A stretch of 64,000 bases of DNA from Schaalia odontolytica (GCF_002847525.1 NZ_PKKM01000005.1:139691-203690), one strand, 5' to 3'; positions 8,145 through 17,605 are shown, numbered from the stretch's first letter. Notes: generated by a model not told the origin, from the letters alone. Translations and numbers: made by a program.

Positions 8145-10340
8145 ATGAGCTTCGAACTTACGCCGATCCCGGTCAATGACGACATTCTCGACGCCGTTGC
8201 CTCAGGCTCCTACTACTCGCCCCACTCTGTGCTGGGCGCCCACCTCGGTGACGACGGCGTCACCATCCGAGTCGTCGCGCACCTGGCCGACGCGGTCGAC
8301 ATCATCACCCCCACCGGCGCCTACGCTGCGACGCACGAGCGCGGCGGCATCTGGGTCGCGGCCCTGCCCGGCAAGGAGATCACCGCCTACCGCGTGTCCA
8401 TCACCTATGGCGAGGACACGATCGTGCGCGACGATCCCTACCGCTACCTGCCGACCCTGGGTGAGATGGACACCTACCTCATCTCCGAGGGCCGCCATGA
8501 GGACCTGTGGAAGGTTCTGGGCGCGCACGTGAAGACCTACACCGACGAGCTGGGTGAGACCACCGGTACCGCATTCGCCGTGTGGGCTCCCAACGCCCGC
8601 GCCGTGCGCGTCGTCGGCGAGTTCAACTACTGGGACGGTACGCAGACCTCCATGCGTTCGCTGGGTTCATCCGGCGTGTGGGAGATCTTCGTCCCCGAGG
8701 TCGGCGTTGGCGCCCGCTACAAGTTCGAGATCCAGGGCCCCGGCGGCAACTGGTTCGAGAAGGCCGACCCGATGGCCCGCGCCACCGAGATTCCCCCGGC
8801 CACAGCCTCGGTCGTCACCGACTACTTCCACGAGTGGACCGACCAGGAGTGGATGCAGGCCCGCCGTGAGCGCAACGTTCACGATGGCCCGATGTCCATC
8901 TACGAGGTCCACGCGGGCTCCTGGCGTCAGGGCCTGGGCTACCGCGAGCTGGCCGACGAGCTGGTCCCTTACGTCAAGCAGATGGGCTTCACGCACGTGG
9001 AGTTCATGCCGCTGGCCGAGCACCCCTTCGGTGGCTCGTGGGGCTACCAGGTGACCTCCTACTACGCGCCCTCCTCGCGCTACGGCACCCCGGACGACTT
9101 CCGCTACCTGGTGGACGCCTTCCACCGCGAGGGCATCGGCGTCATCCTGGACTGGGTCCCCGCCCACTTCCCCAAGGACGACTTCGCGCTGGCTCGCTTC
9201 GACGGCACCCCGCTGTACGAGGATCCGGACCCGCTGCGCGGCGAGCACCCCGACTGGGGCACCTACGTCTTCAACTTCGGCCGCCGCGAGGTGCGTAACT
9301 TCCTGGTCGCCAACGCCCTGTACTGGCTCGAGGACTTCCACATCGACGGCCTGCGCGTCGACGCCGTGGCCTCGATGCTGTACCTGGATTACTCGCGCAA
9401 GGACGGCCAGTGGCGTCCCAACCAGTACGGTGGCCGCGAGAACCTGGAGGCCATCGAGTTCATCCAGGAAGCCAACGCGACCGCGTACCGTCGTCACCCC
9501 GGCATCATCATGATCGCCGAGGAGTCCACGGCGTGGCCCGGCGTGACCGCCCCGACGTCCGGCGGCGGCCTCGGCTACGGCATGAAGTGGAACATGGGCT
9601 GGATGAACGACACCCTGCGCTACCTGAGCGAGGATCCGGTCAACCGCCGCTGGCACCACGGCGAGCTCACCTTCTCGCTGGTCTACGCCTTCTCCGAGAA
9701 CTACGTGCTGCCGCTGTCGCACGACGAGGTCGTGCACGGCAAGGGCTCGCTGATTTCGAAGATGCCCGGCGACAAGTGGCAGCGCCTCGCGGGCCTGCGT
9801 TCGCTGTACGCCTACCAGTGGAGCCACCCGGGCAAGCAGCTCCTCTTCATGGGCCAGGAGATCGGCCAGGAGCAGGAGTGGAACGAGTCCTACTCCCTCG
9901 ACTGGTGGCTGCTGGATCAGGAGGGCCACGCCGGCGTCGCTGCTCTGGTGGAGCGCCTCAACAAGATCTACGCGTCCTCCCCCGCCATGTGGGACGACGA
10001 CTACACGGGCTTCGAGTGGATCGACGCCTCGGACGGCGACCACAACCTGATCTCCTACCTGCGTAAGGGCTCGGACGATGCGGGCAACCGCGAGGTCGTC
10101 GTGTGTATCTCGAACTTCGCCGGCAACCCGCACGAGGGCTACCGCGTGGGCCTGCCCTTCGGCGGCGAGTGGGTCGAGATCCTGAACACCGACTCCGAGG
10201 AGTTCGGCGGCTCGGGCGTCGTCAACGTCGGCACGATCATCGCCGAGGACACCCCGTGGAACGGCCGCCCGGTCTCCGCGTCGCTGCGCGTGCCGCCGCT
10301 GGGCGCCGTGTGGCTGGTGCCCGCCTCGCAGGTGCGCTGA
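8145..10340 (+). CDS. glgB: 1,4-alpha-glucan branching enzyme GlgB
   Basis: This 731-residue GH13_9 enzyme introduces alpha-1,6 branches into glycogen by cutting and transferring alpha-1,4 chains. Two N-terminal CBM48-like beta domains (about 1-110 and 115-225) precede the barrel. Visible motifs are [17 protein letters not shown] (nucleophile Asp406), [10 protein letters not shown] (acid/base Glu459), and [13 protein letters not shown] for the third conserved region, numbered within one residue of E. coli GlgB. AAGGAAAATCC precedes the ATG at 8145. With GlgE, it forms the usual pair of the maltosyltransferase route, in which GlgB branches the product of GlgE. A strong terminator follows. Confidence 0.95.
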   Translation: MSFELTPIPVNDDILDAVASGSYYSPHSVLGAHLGDDGVTIRVVAHLADAVDIITPTGAYAATHERGGIWVAALPGKEITAYRVSITYGEDTIVRDDPYRYLPTLGEMDTYLISEGRHEDLWKVLGAHVKTYTDELGETTGTAFAVWAPNARAVRVVGEFNYWDGTQTSMRSLGSSGVWEIFVPEVGVGARYKFEIQGPGGNWFEKADPMARATEIPPATASVVTDYFHEWTDQEWMQARRERNVHDGPMSIYEVHAGSWRQGLGYRELADELVPYVKQMGFTHVEFMPLAEHPFGGSWGYQVTSYYAPSSRYGTPDDFRYLVDAFHREGIGVILDWVPAHFPKDDFALARFDGTPLYEDPDPLRGEHPDWGTYVFNFGRREVRNFLVANALYWLEDFHIDGLRVDAVASMLYLDYSRKDGQWRPNQYGGRENLEAIEFIQEANATAYRRHPGIIMIAEESTAWPGVTAPTSGGGLGYGMKWNMGWMNDTLRYLSEDPVNRRWHHGELTFSLVYAFSENYVLPLSHDEVVHGKGSLISKMPGDKWQRLAGLRSLYAYQWSHPGKQLLFMGQEIGQEQEWNESYSLDWWLLDQEGHAGVAALVERLNKIYASSPAMWDDDYTGFEWIDASDGDHNLISYLRKGSDDAGNREVVVCISNFAGNPHEGYRVGLPFGGEWVEILNTDSEEFGGSGVVNVGTIIAEDTPWNGRPVSASLRVPPLGAVWLVPASQVR

Positions 10341-10362
10341 CGCCGTAGGCTGATACGGGTGA

Positions 10363-10392
10363 GGCCGGAGCAGGGATTCCTGCTCCGGCCTT
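10363..10392. terminator. Terminator after glgB
   Basis: A 12-bp perfect stem, GGCCGGAGCAGG (10363-10374) with CCTGCTCCGGCC (10379-10390), has a GATT tetraloop and is followed by TT. It lies between glgB and the convergent small membrane protein gene and could act in both directions. Confidence 0.8.
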
Positions 10393-10445
10393 CACATTGC
10401 CTAGTCGTTGTAGCTACAGCACATGGCGACGCATACGGGCGGCGT

Positions 10446-10619
10446 TTAAAAGCCAGCCCTCCCCCGATCGATCTGCCCTTGCAGCTTGATCAGTTCGCGC
10501 CTGGCCTCCGGGTCGGTCTCGCGGTTAATCTTCTTCGTCAGTTCGTTGTGCGTGGAATGCCATCCGTACCACACGACGACCGCAACGAAGACGACTGCGA
10601 CGATGATCCATGCTGCCAT
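10446..10619 (-). CDS. Small single-pass membrane protein
   Basis: A 57-residue protein of unknown function. MAAWIIVAVVFVAVVVWYGW forms one N-terminal transmembrane helix; the remainder is a charged, helical tail with several Lys, Arg and Glu residues (NRETDPEARRELIKLQ). The ATG at 10619 is chosen because it places the hydrophobic segment at the very N-terminus, and GGAGGCACCCGTC lies just upstream; an in-frame start seven codons earlier is less likely. It lies 42 bases downstream of the thioredoxin/TPR gene on the same strand and may be cotranscribed with it. Confidence 0.55.
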   Translation of the reverse strand: MAAWIIVAVVFVAVVVWYGWHSTHNELTKKINRETDPEARRELIKLQGQIDRGRAGF

Positions 10620-10661
10620 GACGGGTGCCTCCTTGCACATTCGCTCATTAGCTCGACGGTA

Positions 10662-11567
10662 TCACATGAGGAGCATTGCAAGGCGCGTGCGGGCCTTGGA
10701 GACCTCGGGCGTCGATCCCGCGACCCGGAAGAGGTCCAGGAGACGCAGGCGCAGCGCGTCGCGCTCCTCGTCATCCTTCGTAGTCGCCAACAGATCGAGC
10801 AGCACGTCGAAGGCTCCAGCGGCATCACCCGCAGCGAACAGAGCATCCGCACGGGCGGCAGGGTCATCCGTGTTCTGTTCGCCGTAAGCCCGCGCCGCGA
10901 AACGCACGCGGGACAGATGAGACTTCGCGGCCTCGTCACGCGGATTCAGCTCGATGACCTTCTCCCAGCCGGCGATGGCCTCGTCGAGGTTACCAGCGTC
11001 CTCGGCGGCCAGGGGCGCCTCGTGCTCGGGCGGGGTCGGGGCGACCGTGTCTTCCGCGGCCACGGCAATGCGTGTCGTGATGCCCATCTGCGCGGCGGCC
11101 TCGAGCACCTGCGTCACGATGGGAAGCACCTGTTCCTTCGCGGCTGCACCCTGGAACAGCGGAACGGGGCGCCCACCAACAAGAGCGACGACCGTGGGCA
11201 CACCCTGGATCTGGAATGCCTGGGCGATCGCGGGAGCCTTGTCGATGTCGACCTCGACCAGCTGGAACTTGCCCGCCTGCTCACGCGCGATCTCCTCGAG
11301 CATGGCCAGTGTCGGCTTGGACTCGAGCGAGCGCGGAGACCACATGACCATGATGACCGGCACGGCCTGGGAGGTGGACATGACGTCCTGGAAGTTTTCC
11401 TCGTCAGTCGTGGTGATGAGCGGAATATGCAGGCCCTCCCCCGCTGCGGACGCGGGAGCCTCCGGGGCGGTGGGCGCGCTCGAACGTGCCGACAGGTCGA
11501 CGGCTCCGTGCGAGTCTGCGGGCATGGGCGTCGTCTCAGATGCGGGGCGAGGGTCAGGCGTGGTCAT
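10662..11567 (-). CDS. Thioredoxin-fold and TPR protein (CnoX/YbbN-like), cysteine-free
   Basis: This 301-residue protein has a disordered Pro/Ala/Ser-rich N-terminus (1-45), a thioredoxin fold (about 50-155) and a C-terminal helical TPR-like region (about 190-301, with LDEAIAGWEKVIELNPRD). That architecture is the CnoX/YbbN chaperedoxin family, which holds unfolded clients and passes them to chaperones. The redox site is lost: where WCxxC is expected it reads MVMWSPRSLESKP, and the whole protein lacks cysteine. The cis-proline loop (GVPTVVAL) is kept. GAGGAC precedes the ATG at 11567. It probably acts as a redox-independent holdase or adaptor; that role is inference. Confidence 0.8.
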   Translation of the reverse strand: MTTPDPRPASETTPMPADSHGAVDLSARSSAPTAPEAPASAAGEGLHIPLITTTDEENFQDVMSTSQAVPVIMVMWSPRSLESKPTLAMLEEIAREQAGKFQLVEVDIDKAPAIAQAFQIQGVPTVVALVGGRPVPLFQGAAAKEQVLPIVTQVLEAAAQMGITTRIAVAAEDTVAPTPPEHEAPLAAEDAGNLDEAIAGWEKVIELNPRDEAAKSHLSRVRFAARAYGEQNTDDPAARADALFAAGDAAGAFDVLLDLLATTKDDEERDALRLRLLDLFRVAGSTPEVSKARTRLAMLLM

Positions 11568-11666
11568 GGTGTCCTCTTCGTCAAAACAGTTGGTGCTAGG
11601 AACGATGATATGCGTCGTCCCCACGACTCTAAGCCGCGGGGACGACGTGTGCGCTGTGGGTGAAAA

Positions 11667-12665
11667 TCAGCCCGGGCTCGACGAAGGATCGAGGGCCACG
11701 GACACAATCGTGTATTCGCCGCCGACAACCTGCGGGGTTCCGCCCGCGGTCTTCGAGGGAATGCGCATGAGGACGGTGGCGATATATTCCGCGGTCGCAG
11801 TGCCTTCCACCGTCGTGCCGCCCGAGCTCATCGTCGCGGTCTTTCCACCCAGGTTCATGGTCGCACCCGCGACCGTGCGCTGGTAGGTCAGCGTGTACTT
11901 GAAGTTGGCGGCCACGAGAGCCGAGCCATCCTGCAGCACCAGGCCGGAGATCGGGTAGTCCGTCGCGGTTGCCGCGGCGGTCACGTTGCCGGCAGCGCTC
12001 ACCGACGAGTTCAGGTCACTGACACCGGAGAGATAGGTCTTCGTGAAGTCGTCAGCGGGGAACTGCGACGTGTCCTGGGTGCCCGAGTTCAGCATCGTAA
12101 TGTACTGCGCGAGAGCCGCCTGCGGGCTCACGACGAATCCCTCAGAATCACCGGTCACGTAGGCCGAGCCGGTGCCCACGGGAGGCAGGGTCAGCTGCGT
12201 ACCACCGAGCAGACGAGCGTAGTTCGTCAGCTGATAATCCGAACGTGCCGAGTCCTGCACGAAGACCTGCAGAACGGGCAGGGCAGTCGTAGAGGACGCG
12301 GAGATGTTGAAAATCGCGCGCGGCCACGAATCGGAGTTCGTAATCGCCAGAGACGCCGGGGTGAAGTCCAGGGCCTGCGGGGCCTGACCCGAGGCCGTGG
12401 CCAGCGCGTACTGCGCGGTGCGATAGTCCAGCGCGCCCTGAGCGACGCGACCCGACAGGTCGGCTGCATTCAGCGATGCATCGGCCTTCGTCATGGCCTG
12501 CCCGGTTGCGTCAAGGACGGAGGAGATGCGCTCGAGGTCCAGATTCGCGGCGCTCTGCACCTCATCGCCCGACTGGGCGACGATCTCGTTCGAGCAGGCG
12601 CTGAGCCCCAGCGTCGAAGCCATGAGCAGGGCGGTTGCCGCCGCTGCGACGGTCCTTCTCTTCAT
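11667..12665 (-). CDS. Lipoprotein of unknown function
   Basis: A 332-residue secreted lipoprotein. The signal peptide is MKRRTVAAAATALLMASTLG, with the lipobox LSAC placing the lipidated cysteine at 24. The mature part is polar and beta-rich with many Thr/Ser, and ends EYTIVSVALDPSSSPG. No enzyme motif was recognised. Its ATG overlaps the TGA of the upstream membrane protein gene (ATGA at 12665), which strongly suggests translational coupling and joint function at the cell envelope. It could belong to a family of actinobacterial lipoproteins that work with a membrane-bound partner; this is a guess from context. Confidence 0.7.
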   Translation of the reverse strand: MKRRTVAAAATALLMASTLGLSACSNEIVAQSGDEVQSAANLDLERISSVLDATGQAMTKADASLNAADLSGRVAQGALDYRTAQYALATASGQAPQALDFTPASLAITNSDSWPRAIFNISASSTTALPVLQVFVQDSARSDYQLTNYARLLGGTQLTLPPVGTGSAYVTGDSEGFVVSPQAALAQYITMLNSGTQDTSQFPADDFTKTYLSGVSDLNSSVSAAGNVTAAATATDYPISGLVLQDGSALVAANFKYTLTYQRTVAGATMNLGGKTATMSSGGTTVEGTATAEYIATVLMRIPSKTAGGTPQVVGGEYTIVSVALDPSSSPG

Positions 12666-14158
12666 CACTTGCCTTCCTGACGGTCCTTGAGCCAACCGGA
12701 CATGATCGAGGTCCAGCCACCGGTCTTCGACGCGTCATCGTCGGGCGCCGAGGTCGGGGCGGCCGGCTCGGCGGCGCGGGGACGCGTGATCGGAATCAGG
12801 CCCGTGTTGAATTCCTGGCCATCCACGACGACGGTCTGCTCGCCGTTGTTGCGCGCTTCGCGCAGGGCGCGGCGCGAAGGCAGCGTGCGGCCACCGCGGA
12901 TACCGGAGAGGTCAATAACACCGGTGTCGGTCGTGGCGCGCTCCGGCGGATCCTGATCGATCGGGCCGTTGTCGAGGCCGTGGCGTCCACGGCGCTCGAA
13001 GGTGTCCGTCAGCGGGTCGGGAACGTAATCGTCCTGAGGCACCTCGTTGCTCGCGGGCTCATTGCTTGCGGCCTCATCGGAGCTGTCGGCGGCCTCGGTC
13101 GCATCGTCTGTTTCGGACGGGGCAGCTTCACCGGCGGCTTCTTCTTCGGACGAGGCCCCGTCGGCGCCTTCTTCCTCGGCGGGCGCATTCTCGGCGGACT
13201 CATCGGCTGCGGGCGTGTAGACCGCAGCACCCCACTGAGCCTTCTCCTCGACGGGCATCGCTGCGGCGGCGTCGGTGGAAGAGTCGTTCGATACCGTGGC
13301 CTCGTCGGCCGCCGGAGGCTCCTCAACGGGAGCGTGCGCCGGGGCAGAGTCACGAGCGGCAGCCACGCGTTCAGCGACGGCCGCAGAGTTGATCGAGGAG
13401 GTCTCGAGGGAGTCAGCCTTACGGCGCTCTTCGATGCGGGCCTCGCGGATCTTGCGCAGGCGCAGGAGCTGCCAACGGGTGAGGAACAGGGCGAGGGCGA
13501 TCAGCGCGAAGACACACGCGGCAAGGAACGCAATGATGGCGAGCGTGTTGGTCTGCTCGACCTTCCAGGTCAGCGTCAGCGTCAGGTCGCCGGGGCCGGC
13601 GGCCGACGCGGCAAGAGCGGAACGACCCGACGGAACGTTTTCGAGGTCCAGGCTCACGGTGCCTTCACCGCTGGCCTGCTTGAACCACATGTCGGAGGAG
13701 GCGAGCTGCTGCACGAGGTCGGCGGACGACGGCTCGGCAAGGGGCTGCGCACCGGACTGGACGCCCGACTGAGCCCCCGACTGGGCCGGGGTGGGCGACG
13801 GGATGCGAGACGGGCCAATCGCATCGTGCGACTCGGCCTTCAGCTTCGTACGGTCCGACTCCACACCGATAACCTCGGTGTAGGCGGCGTCGCCGATCCA
13901 ACCCTTGACGTCCTGCGTGGTGCCGATGCTCAGCGTCACGGGTGCACCCGACTTCGACGTCGCGGTGACCGTCACGTCGTCCTTCACGATCGACAGCACG
14001 TTGCCACGCGTCATGATCAGATCGGTCGCAGACACGACCGACGAGACCTGATGCGTCGGCGGCCGCAGCACGGTCACACCGAGCAGCCCGACGAGCACGC
14101 ATACGAGAGCCACAACGCCCATCGACGATGCCGCCACGTATCGCTTAAAGAGTTCCAC
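12665..14158 (-). CDS. Two-helix membrane protein with long acidic tail
   Basis: A 497-residue protein. A first helix (about 11-31, GVVALVCVLVGLLGVTVL) is followed by an extracytoplasmic domain of about 170 residues, a second helix (about 207-230, LAIIAFLAACVFALIALALF), a basic juxtamembrane stretch, and then about 265 residues of Ala/Glu/Pro-rich cytoplasmic sequence, probably disordered. The tail ends with a short ordered-looking segment holding SRRALREARNNGEQTVVVDG. No catalytic motif was recognised. It is coupled through an ATGA overlap to the lipoprotein, suggesting the exported domain and the lipoprotein act together. Function unknown. Confidence 0.7.
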   Translation of the reverse strand: MELFKRYVAASSMGVVALVCVLVGLLGVTVLRPPTHQVSSVVSATDLIMTRGNVLSIVKDDVTVTATSKSGAPVTLSIGTTQDVKGWIGDAAYTEVIGVESDRTKLKAESHDAIGPSRIPSPTPAQSGAQSGVQSGAQPLAEPSSADLVQQLASSDMWFKQASGEGTVSLDLENVPSGRSALAASAAGPGDLTLTLTWKVEQTNTLAIIAFLAACVFALIALALFLTRWQLLRLRKIREARIEERRKADSLETSSINSAAVAERVAAARDSAPAHAPVEEPPAADEATVSNDSSTDAAAAMPVEEKAQWGAAVYTPAADESAENAPAEEEGADGASSEEEAAGEAAPSETDDATEAADSSDEAASNEPASNEVPQDDYVPDPLTDTFERRGRHGLDNGPIDQDPPERATTDTGVIDLSGIRGGRTLPSRRALREARNNGEQTVVVDGQEFNTGLIPITRPRAAEPAAPTSAPDDDASKTGGWTSIMSGWLKDRQEGK

Positions 14159-14274
14159 GGTTGCTCCTCACGTCCAACACCCACACTGCGGGTATTCTTC
14201 AGCCTCCACTTTACGTGCTAACCCCGTTGACGGCCGAATTCGCACGCGGGGCAGTGATGCATCACATCCATACG

Positions 14275-14571
14275 TCACAGTGGACGCAGGCGTCGACGCC
14301 AGCACTCCGAGTGCCAGTGACGACGACCATCCACACCCTGAGGCAAGCCAAAAGGTGCTTCTTCGGGCCATGCGACGACATGCGCCGTCCCCGCAGGAAT
14401 CGGACGCAAGCATGCAGGGCATGTGTAGTCCTTTGCCGAACCGGGCAGGCGGCGCACCTGATAATCGCCACCGTCGGGGCCGCGTTCCGTACGCGGCACG
14501 GAGGCGAGGCGGTCCATCTGCAATGGACGCGCCTCGCCCCACGGTCGTTTCTTGCTTCGCTTGCCTCTCAC
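14275..14571 (-). CDS. Small zinc-ribbon-like protein
   Basis: A 98-residue basic protein. The conserved part is YTCPACLRPIPAGTAHVVAW, followed by a HWHSECW motif near the end: C-x2-C plus H/C residues that could bind zinc. Similar actinobacterial proteins are often labelled ATP/GTP-binding proteins without experimental support. It starts at the GTG at 14571, which overlaps the nagA stop (GTGA), so it is coupled to nagA. The N-terminus is rich in Arg and Lys. A nucleic-acid-binding role is plausible but unproven. Confidence 0.65.
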   Translation of the reverse strand: MRGKRSKKRPWGEARPLQMDRLASVPRTERGPDGGDYQVRRLPGSAKDYTCPACLRPIPAGTAHVVAWPEEAPFGLPQGVDGRRHWHSECWRRRLRPL

Positions 14572-15758
14572 GCAACCACAGTGCCACGTCGCCAGACGCG
14601 GCGCACGGCGAGGTCAGAGTCGACCTCGACAATGTCAGCCTTCTTGCCGGGCGCAAGGGAGCCAATGGTGTCGTCGCCCAGGATCGTGGCGCCCTGGACG
14701 GAGGCCATGTACACGGCGTCCACGAGCGGGATGCCGCCGCGGGTAACGGCGACGCGCACGCAGTCCATGAGGTGTGCGGTGCCACCGGCAATGGCGTTCC
14801 CCTGCGCGAGGCGTGCAACGCCATCCTTGACGATGACGTCCTGGGGGCCGAGCGTGTACTGCCCGTCGGCCATGCCGGCGGCCGCCATCGCATCGGTGAT
14901 GAGGACGACGTGCTCGCGGCCCACCAGCTCGTACACGTCACGCACGAGCGAAGGATCGACGTGGATGGAGTCGCAGATCAGCTCGGCGACAGCTCCGCCG
15001 CGAGCGGCATCAGAAAGGAACTCGGCGATTGGACCGGTGTCGCGGTGGTGCAGCGGGCGCATGCCGTTGAACAGGTGGGTGATCGTCGCGCGGGGGCCGC
15101 GCTTGGTCTCTACCTGCGCGAAACGCTCACGCGAGTAGGCCAGGGCCTCGCGAGCCTTCACCGAGTTGGAATCGGTGTGTCCCCACGACGGCAGCGCTCC
15201 CCCATCGATGAGGGCTTCGGCAACCGAGCCGGGTCCGTAGGCGCCCGGCTTCTCGGGGGCCAGCGTCATGGACAGCGCGTAGCCCTGGCAGTCCTCGATG
15301 AGGGTGCGCGTCAGGTCCGCGTCGGGATCGACGATAAACGTCGGATCCTGGGCGCCGCAGCGTTCGTGGGAGACGAATGGCCCTTCGAAGTGGATGCCGG
15401 CGAGCTCATCGGCCTTCGCCAGCTCGGCCAGGGTCTTCGCGCGCGCACGCAGCACCTCGGCGGAGGCGGTCACGCAGGATGCGACCAGGGAGGTCGTGCC
15501 GTGACGGCGATGCTCGAGGACCGCAACGAGGGCTTCCTCGGCGGTCTCGGCGTTGGGGAAGGACTCTCCGCCGCCGCCGTGACAGTGCACATCAACGAGG
15601 CCGGGCAGGTAGGTCGCATCGCTGGCCTCGGGCGCCTCGCCCTCGTACTCGGAAACGGGACACACACGGGTAATAGTCGCGCCGTCGAACTCGATGATTC
15701 CATCCTCAACGACGGTATCTTCGAGGACCAGACGGCCACGCAACACAGAAGTAGTCAT
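14568..15758 (-). CDS. nagA: N-acetylglucosamine-6-phosphate deacetylase
   Basis: NagA converts GlcNAc-6-phosphate to glucosamine-6-phosphate and acetate, feeding amino-sugar catabolism and wall recycling. The 396-residue amidohydrolase-fold protein shows LPGLVDVHCHGGGG (metal site), IHFEGPFVSHE (the metal-binding Glu), TITHLFNGMRPLHHRD (metal His and substrate loop) and LITDAMAAAGMADG (catalytic Asp). The ATG at 15758 gives a normal family start. The downstream zinc-ribbon gene overlaps its stop. No nagB or sugar transporter is next to it, so the rest of the pathway lies elsewhere. Confidence 0.93.
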   Translation of the reverse strand: MTTSVLRGRLVLEDTVVEDGIIEFDGATITRVCPVSEYEGEAPEASDATYLPGLVDVHCHGGGGESFPNAETAEEALVAVLEHRRHGTTSLVASCVTASAEVLRARAKTLAELAKADELAGIHFEGPFVSHERCGAQDPTFIVDPDADLTRTLIEDCQGYALSMTLAPEKPGAYGPGSVAEALIDGGALPSWGHTDSNSVKAREALAYSRERFAQVETKRGPRATITHLFNGMRPLHHRDTGPIAEFLSDAARGGAVAELICDSIHVDPSLVRDVYELVGREHVVLITDAMAAAGMADGQYTLGPQDVIVKDGVARLAQGNAIAGGTAHLMDCVRVAVTRGGIPLVDAVYMASVQGATILGDDTIGSLAPGKKADIVEVDSDLAVRRVWRRGTVVA

Positions 15759-15784
15759 GCATTAATTGTGGCACACCTGACACA

Positions 15785-16891
15785 TCACTGCTGCGTCTCA
15801 GACAACCATTTCTCCCAGTCATCGAACGCTCGTCGCGCTGATTCCTCATAGGTCCCGCAGCCGTCGGCGGTCACAACCTGGCTACCGGGGGCGCGCACGG
15901 CAACCAAGCGTCCACCTGCGACAGCAATCGGACGGAACATGCCGTTCTTCGCCGGGCAGATCAAAGCCTCGCCCGCCTCGTCCGTCAGGCAGGAGCGGTC
16001 CTTGTAGCCGACATGTAACTCATCAAATGAGGGCAGCGCGAGCATCGCCTCCGCCTCAGCGCGGAAGTCTTCCACGAGATCTGCGAGATCTGCGCGAGCC
16101 AGACCGGCTCCATATTCCGCAAGAGGAAGACCTATACTCTCCCCCGCCACGCGCGCCCCGGCCAACGCTCGGCGCGCTTCGGTGAGAGTCAACCCGGTCC
16201 ACCTAGCCAGGTCCGCCTCGTCGATGGGACCGTGCCCCCAGGCGTAACGCGCTGCCAGGACCGCGAGGGCTTCTTCGTGCCCGGGCTCTCCTTTCGCGAC
16301 CCCGGGGGCGGCCGGAAGTGAGCGCGCGTCAACGATCAGGTGTTCACCCGCGCGCACGGGCCCCGCGGTAAGCACACCGTCCAGGTTCAGGCGCATGATG
16401 AGGTGGCGACGCCGTAGCCCGTCCTGCGCGGAAGAAGTCGTCACCGTATCGATCCCCCTACTACCCCACGCCTCGACAAGCTCGGCGCGGCTCACTCCCT
16501 GGGGTGAGGTATCCAGCAGGTCACACGCAACCTGCGCCGCACGTTCGACGAGAGCATCGGTGAGGCCCAGAGAAAGCGCCTGGCGTTCCCACGCCGCACG
16601 CCGGTGACGCAGCAGACGGCGCAGCCAATGGTGGTCACGGGCGCTCGTCACGTGAATGGTGCCGCGCATCGGCCAGGAGCGAACCAGCTCACCACGTGCG
16701 AATGACTCCTCGACGCGAGCGCGCGACACTCCCGCGCAGCGCACGCCAATCGCCCACGGGATCGCGCTCGCCTGCTGACCTTGCAGTGCCGCCAGATTCT
16801 CAACGGTGTCCAGCGGCGAACGCGCCGCGGTCGCAGGGACGAGTCCTTGGGCGATGATTCTCCCCAGGCTCACACGACGGGATGCCTCCAT
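15785..16891 (-). CDS. Winged-helix DNA-binding protein, AlkZ-like DNA glycosylase family (HTH_42)
   Basis: This 368-residue protein fits the winged-helix AlkZ/AlkX/YcaQ superfamily, some members of which excise bulky or crosslinking alkyl lesions from DNA. It shows AALQGQQASAIPWA, matching the Q-x-Q catalytic motif at Gln37 and Gln39, then SWPMRGTIHVTSARDHHWL and, near the C-terminus, FDELHVGYKDRS and NGMFRPIAVAGGRLV, all typical of the family. Its ATG overlaps the nucS stop (ATGA at 16891). Many members are uncharacterised, so glycosylase activity is inferred from the motif and from the coupling to a mismatch endonuclease. Confidence 0.75.
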   Translation of the reverse strand: MEASRRVSLGRIIAQGLVPATAARSPLDTVENLAALQGQQASAIPWAIGVRCAGVSRARVEESFARGELVRSWPMRGTIHVTSARDHHWLRRLLRHRRAAWERQALSLGLTDALVERAAQVACDLLDTSPQGVSRAELVEAWGSRGIDTVTTSSAQDGLRRRHLIMRLNLDGVLTAGPVRAGEHLIVDARSLPAAPGVAKGEPGHEEALAVLAARYAWGHGPIDEADLARWTGLTLTEARRALAGARVAGESIGLPLAEYGAGLARADLADLVEDFRAEAEAMLALPSFDELHVGYKDRSCLTDEAGEALICPAKNGMFRPIAVAGGRLVAVRAPGSQVVTADGCGTYEESARRAFDDWEKWLSETQQ

Positions 16892-17583
16892 CAGAACAGA
16901 CGAGACTCGGGGTCATCCACCCCGCGCATCGCGTCGTAGTCGAGTACCACGCAGCGGATACCGCGATCCTCGGCGAGGGTGCGCGCCTGCTTGGTGATCT
17001 CCTGGGCTGCGAAAATACCGGTCACATCGCCGAGGAGCGCATCGCGCCCCAGCAGCGACAGGTAGCGCGTCAGCTGCTCAACGCCATCGATGCCGCCCCG
17101 GCGCTTCACCTCGATCGCCACGTGATTGCCGTCGGCGTCGCGCACCATGAGGTCCACCGGGCCCACGGGCGTGGGGAACTCGCGGCGCACCAGCTCCCAG
17201 CCGTCGCCAAGGATCTGGGGCACCTGCTCCGCGAGTAGCTCCTGCAGGTGCGCCTCGACGCCATCCTTCACGAGGCCGGGATCCACACCCAGATCCTCGG
17301 TGACATCCGCGATGATCTCGTGGATGCGGATGATCAGCTTGTCGTCAGTCTTGTCGGCCTGAACCGTCCAGACCTGCTCGACGCCTTCCTCGTCCTCGCC
17401 GGGTTCCCCCATGGAAACCGTGCAGGGAGCGGTCATCCAGTTAAGCGGCTTGTAGGAACCGCCCTCGGAATGGATGAGGACAGAGCCGTCACCCTTGAGC
17501 ATGATGACGCGCTTAGCGGCATCCAGGTGGGCACTCAGACGACCGGAATAATCAACGGTGCAGGAAGCAATAACAATACGCAC
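16891..17583 (-). CDS. nucS: Mismatch-specific endonuclease NucS/EndoMS
   Basis: NucS cuts both strands at mismatches and provides the non-canonical mismatch repair of most actinobacteria, which lack MutS and MutL. The 230-residue protein starts at the GTG at 17583 with [20 protein letters not shown], the family signature. The C-terminal nuclease domain carries [20 protein letters not shown] with Asp144, Glu158 and Lys160, and a QLTRY motif at 170. The middle CTV(S)[10 protein letters not shown] region is also typical. The C-terminus SRLF resembles the beta-clamp-binding tail of the family. It is translationally coupled to the AlkZ-like gene. Confidence 0.95.
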   Translation of the reverse strand: MRIVIASCTVDYSGRLSAHLDAAKRVIMLKGDGSVLIHSEGGSYKPLNWMTAPCTVSMGEPGEDEEGVEQVWTVQADKTDDKLIIRIHEIIADVTEDLGVDPGLVKDGVEAHLQELLAEQVPQILGDGWELVRREFPTPVGPVDLMVRDADGNHVAIEVKRRGGIDGVEQLTRYLSLLGRDALLGDVTGIFAAQEITKQARTLAEDRGIRCVVLDYDAMRGVDDPESRLF

Positions 17584-17605
17584 CCCGCGAGCTTACCAAT
17601 CCTGC

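Noticed and set aside
12635..14221. Plus-strand open frame of over 500 codons opposite the two-helix membrane protein
   Set aside because: Composition is Gly/Arg-rich noise; the minus strand has signal peptide, helices and coupled starts.
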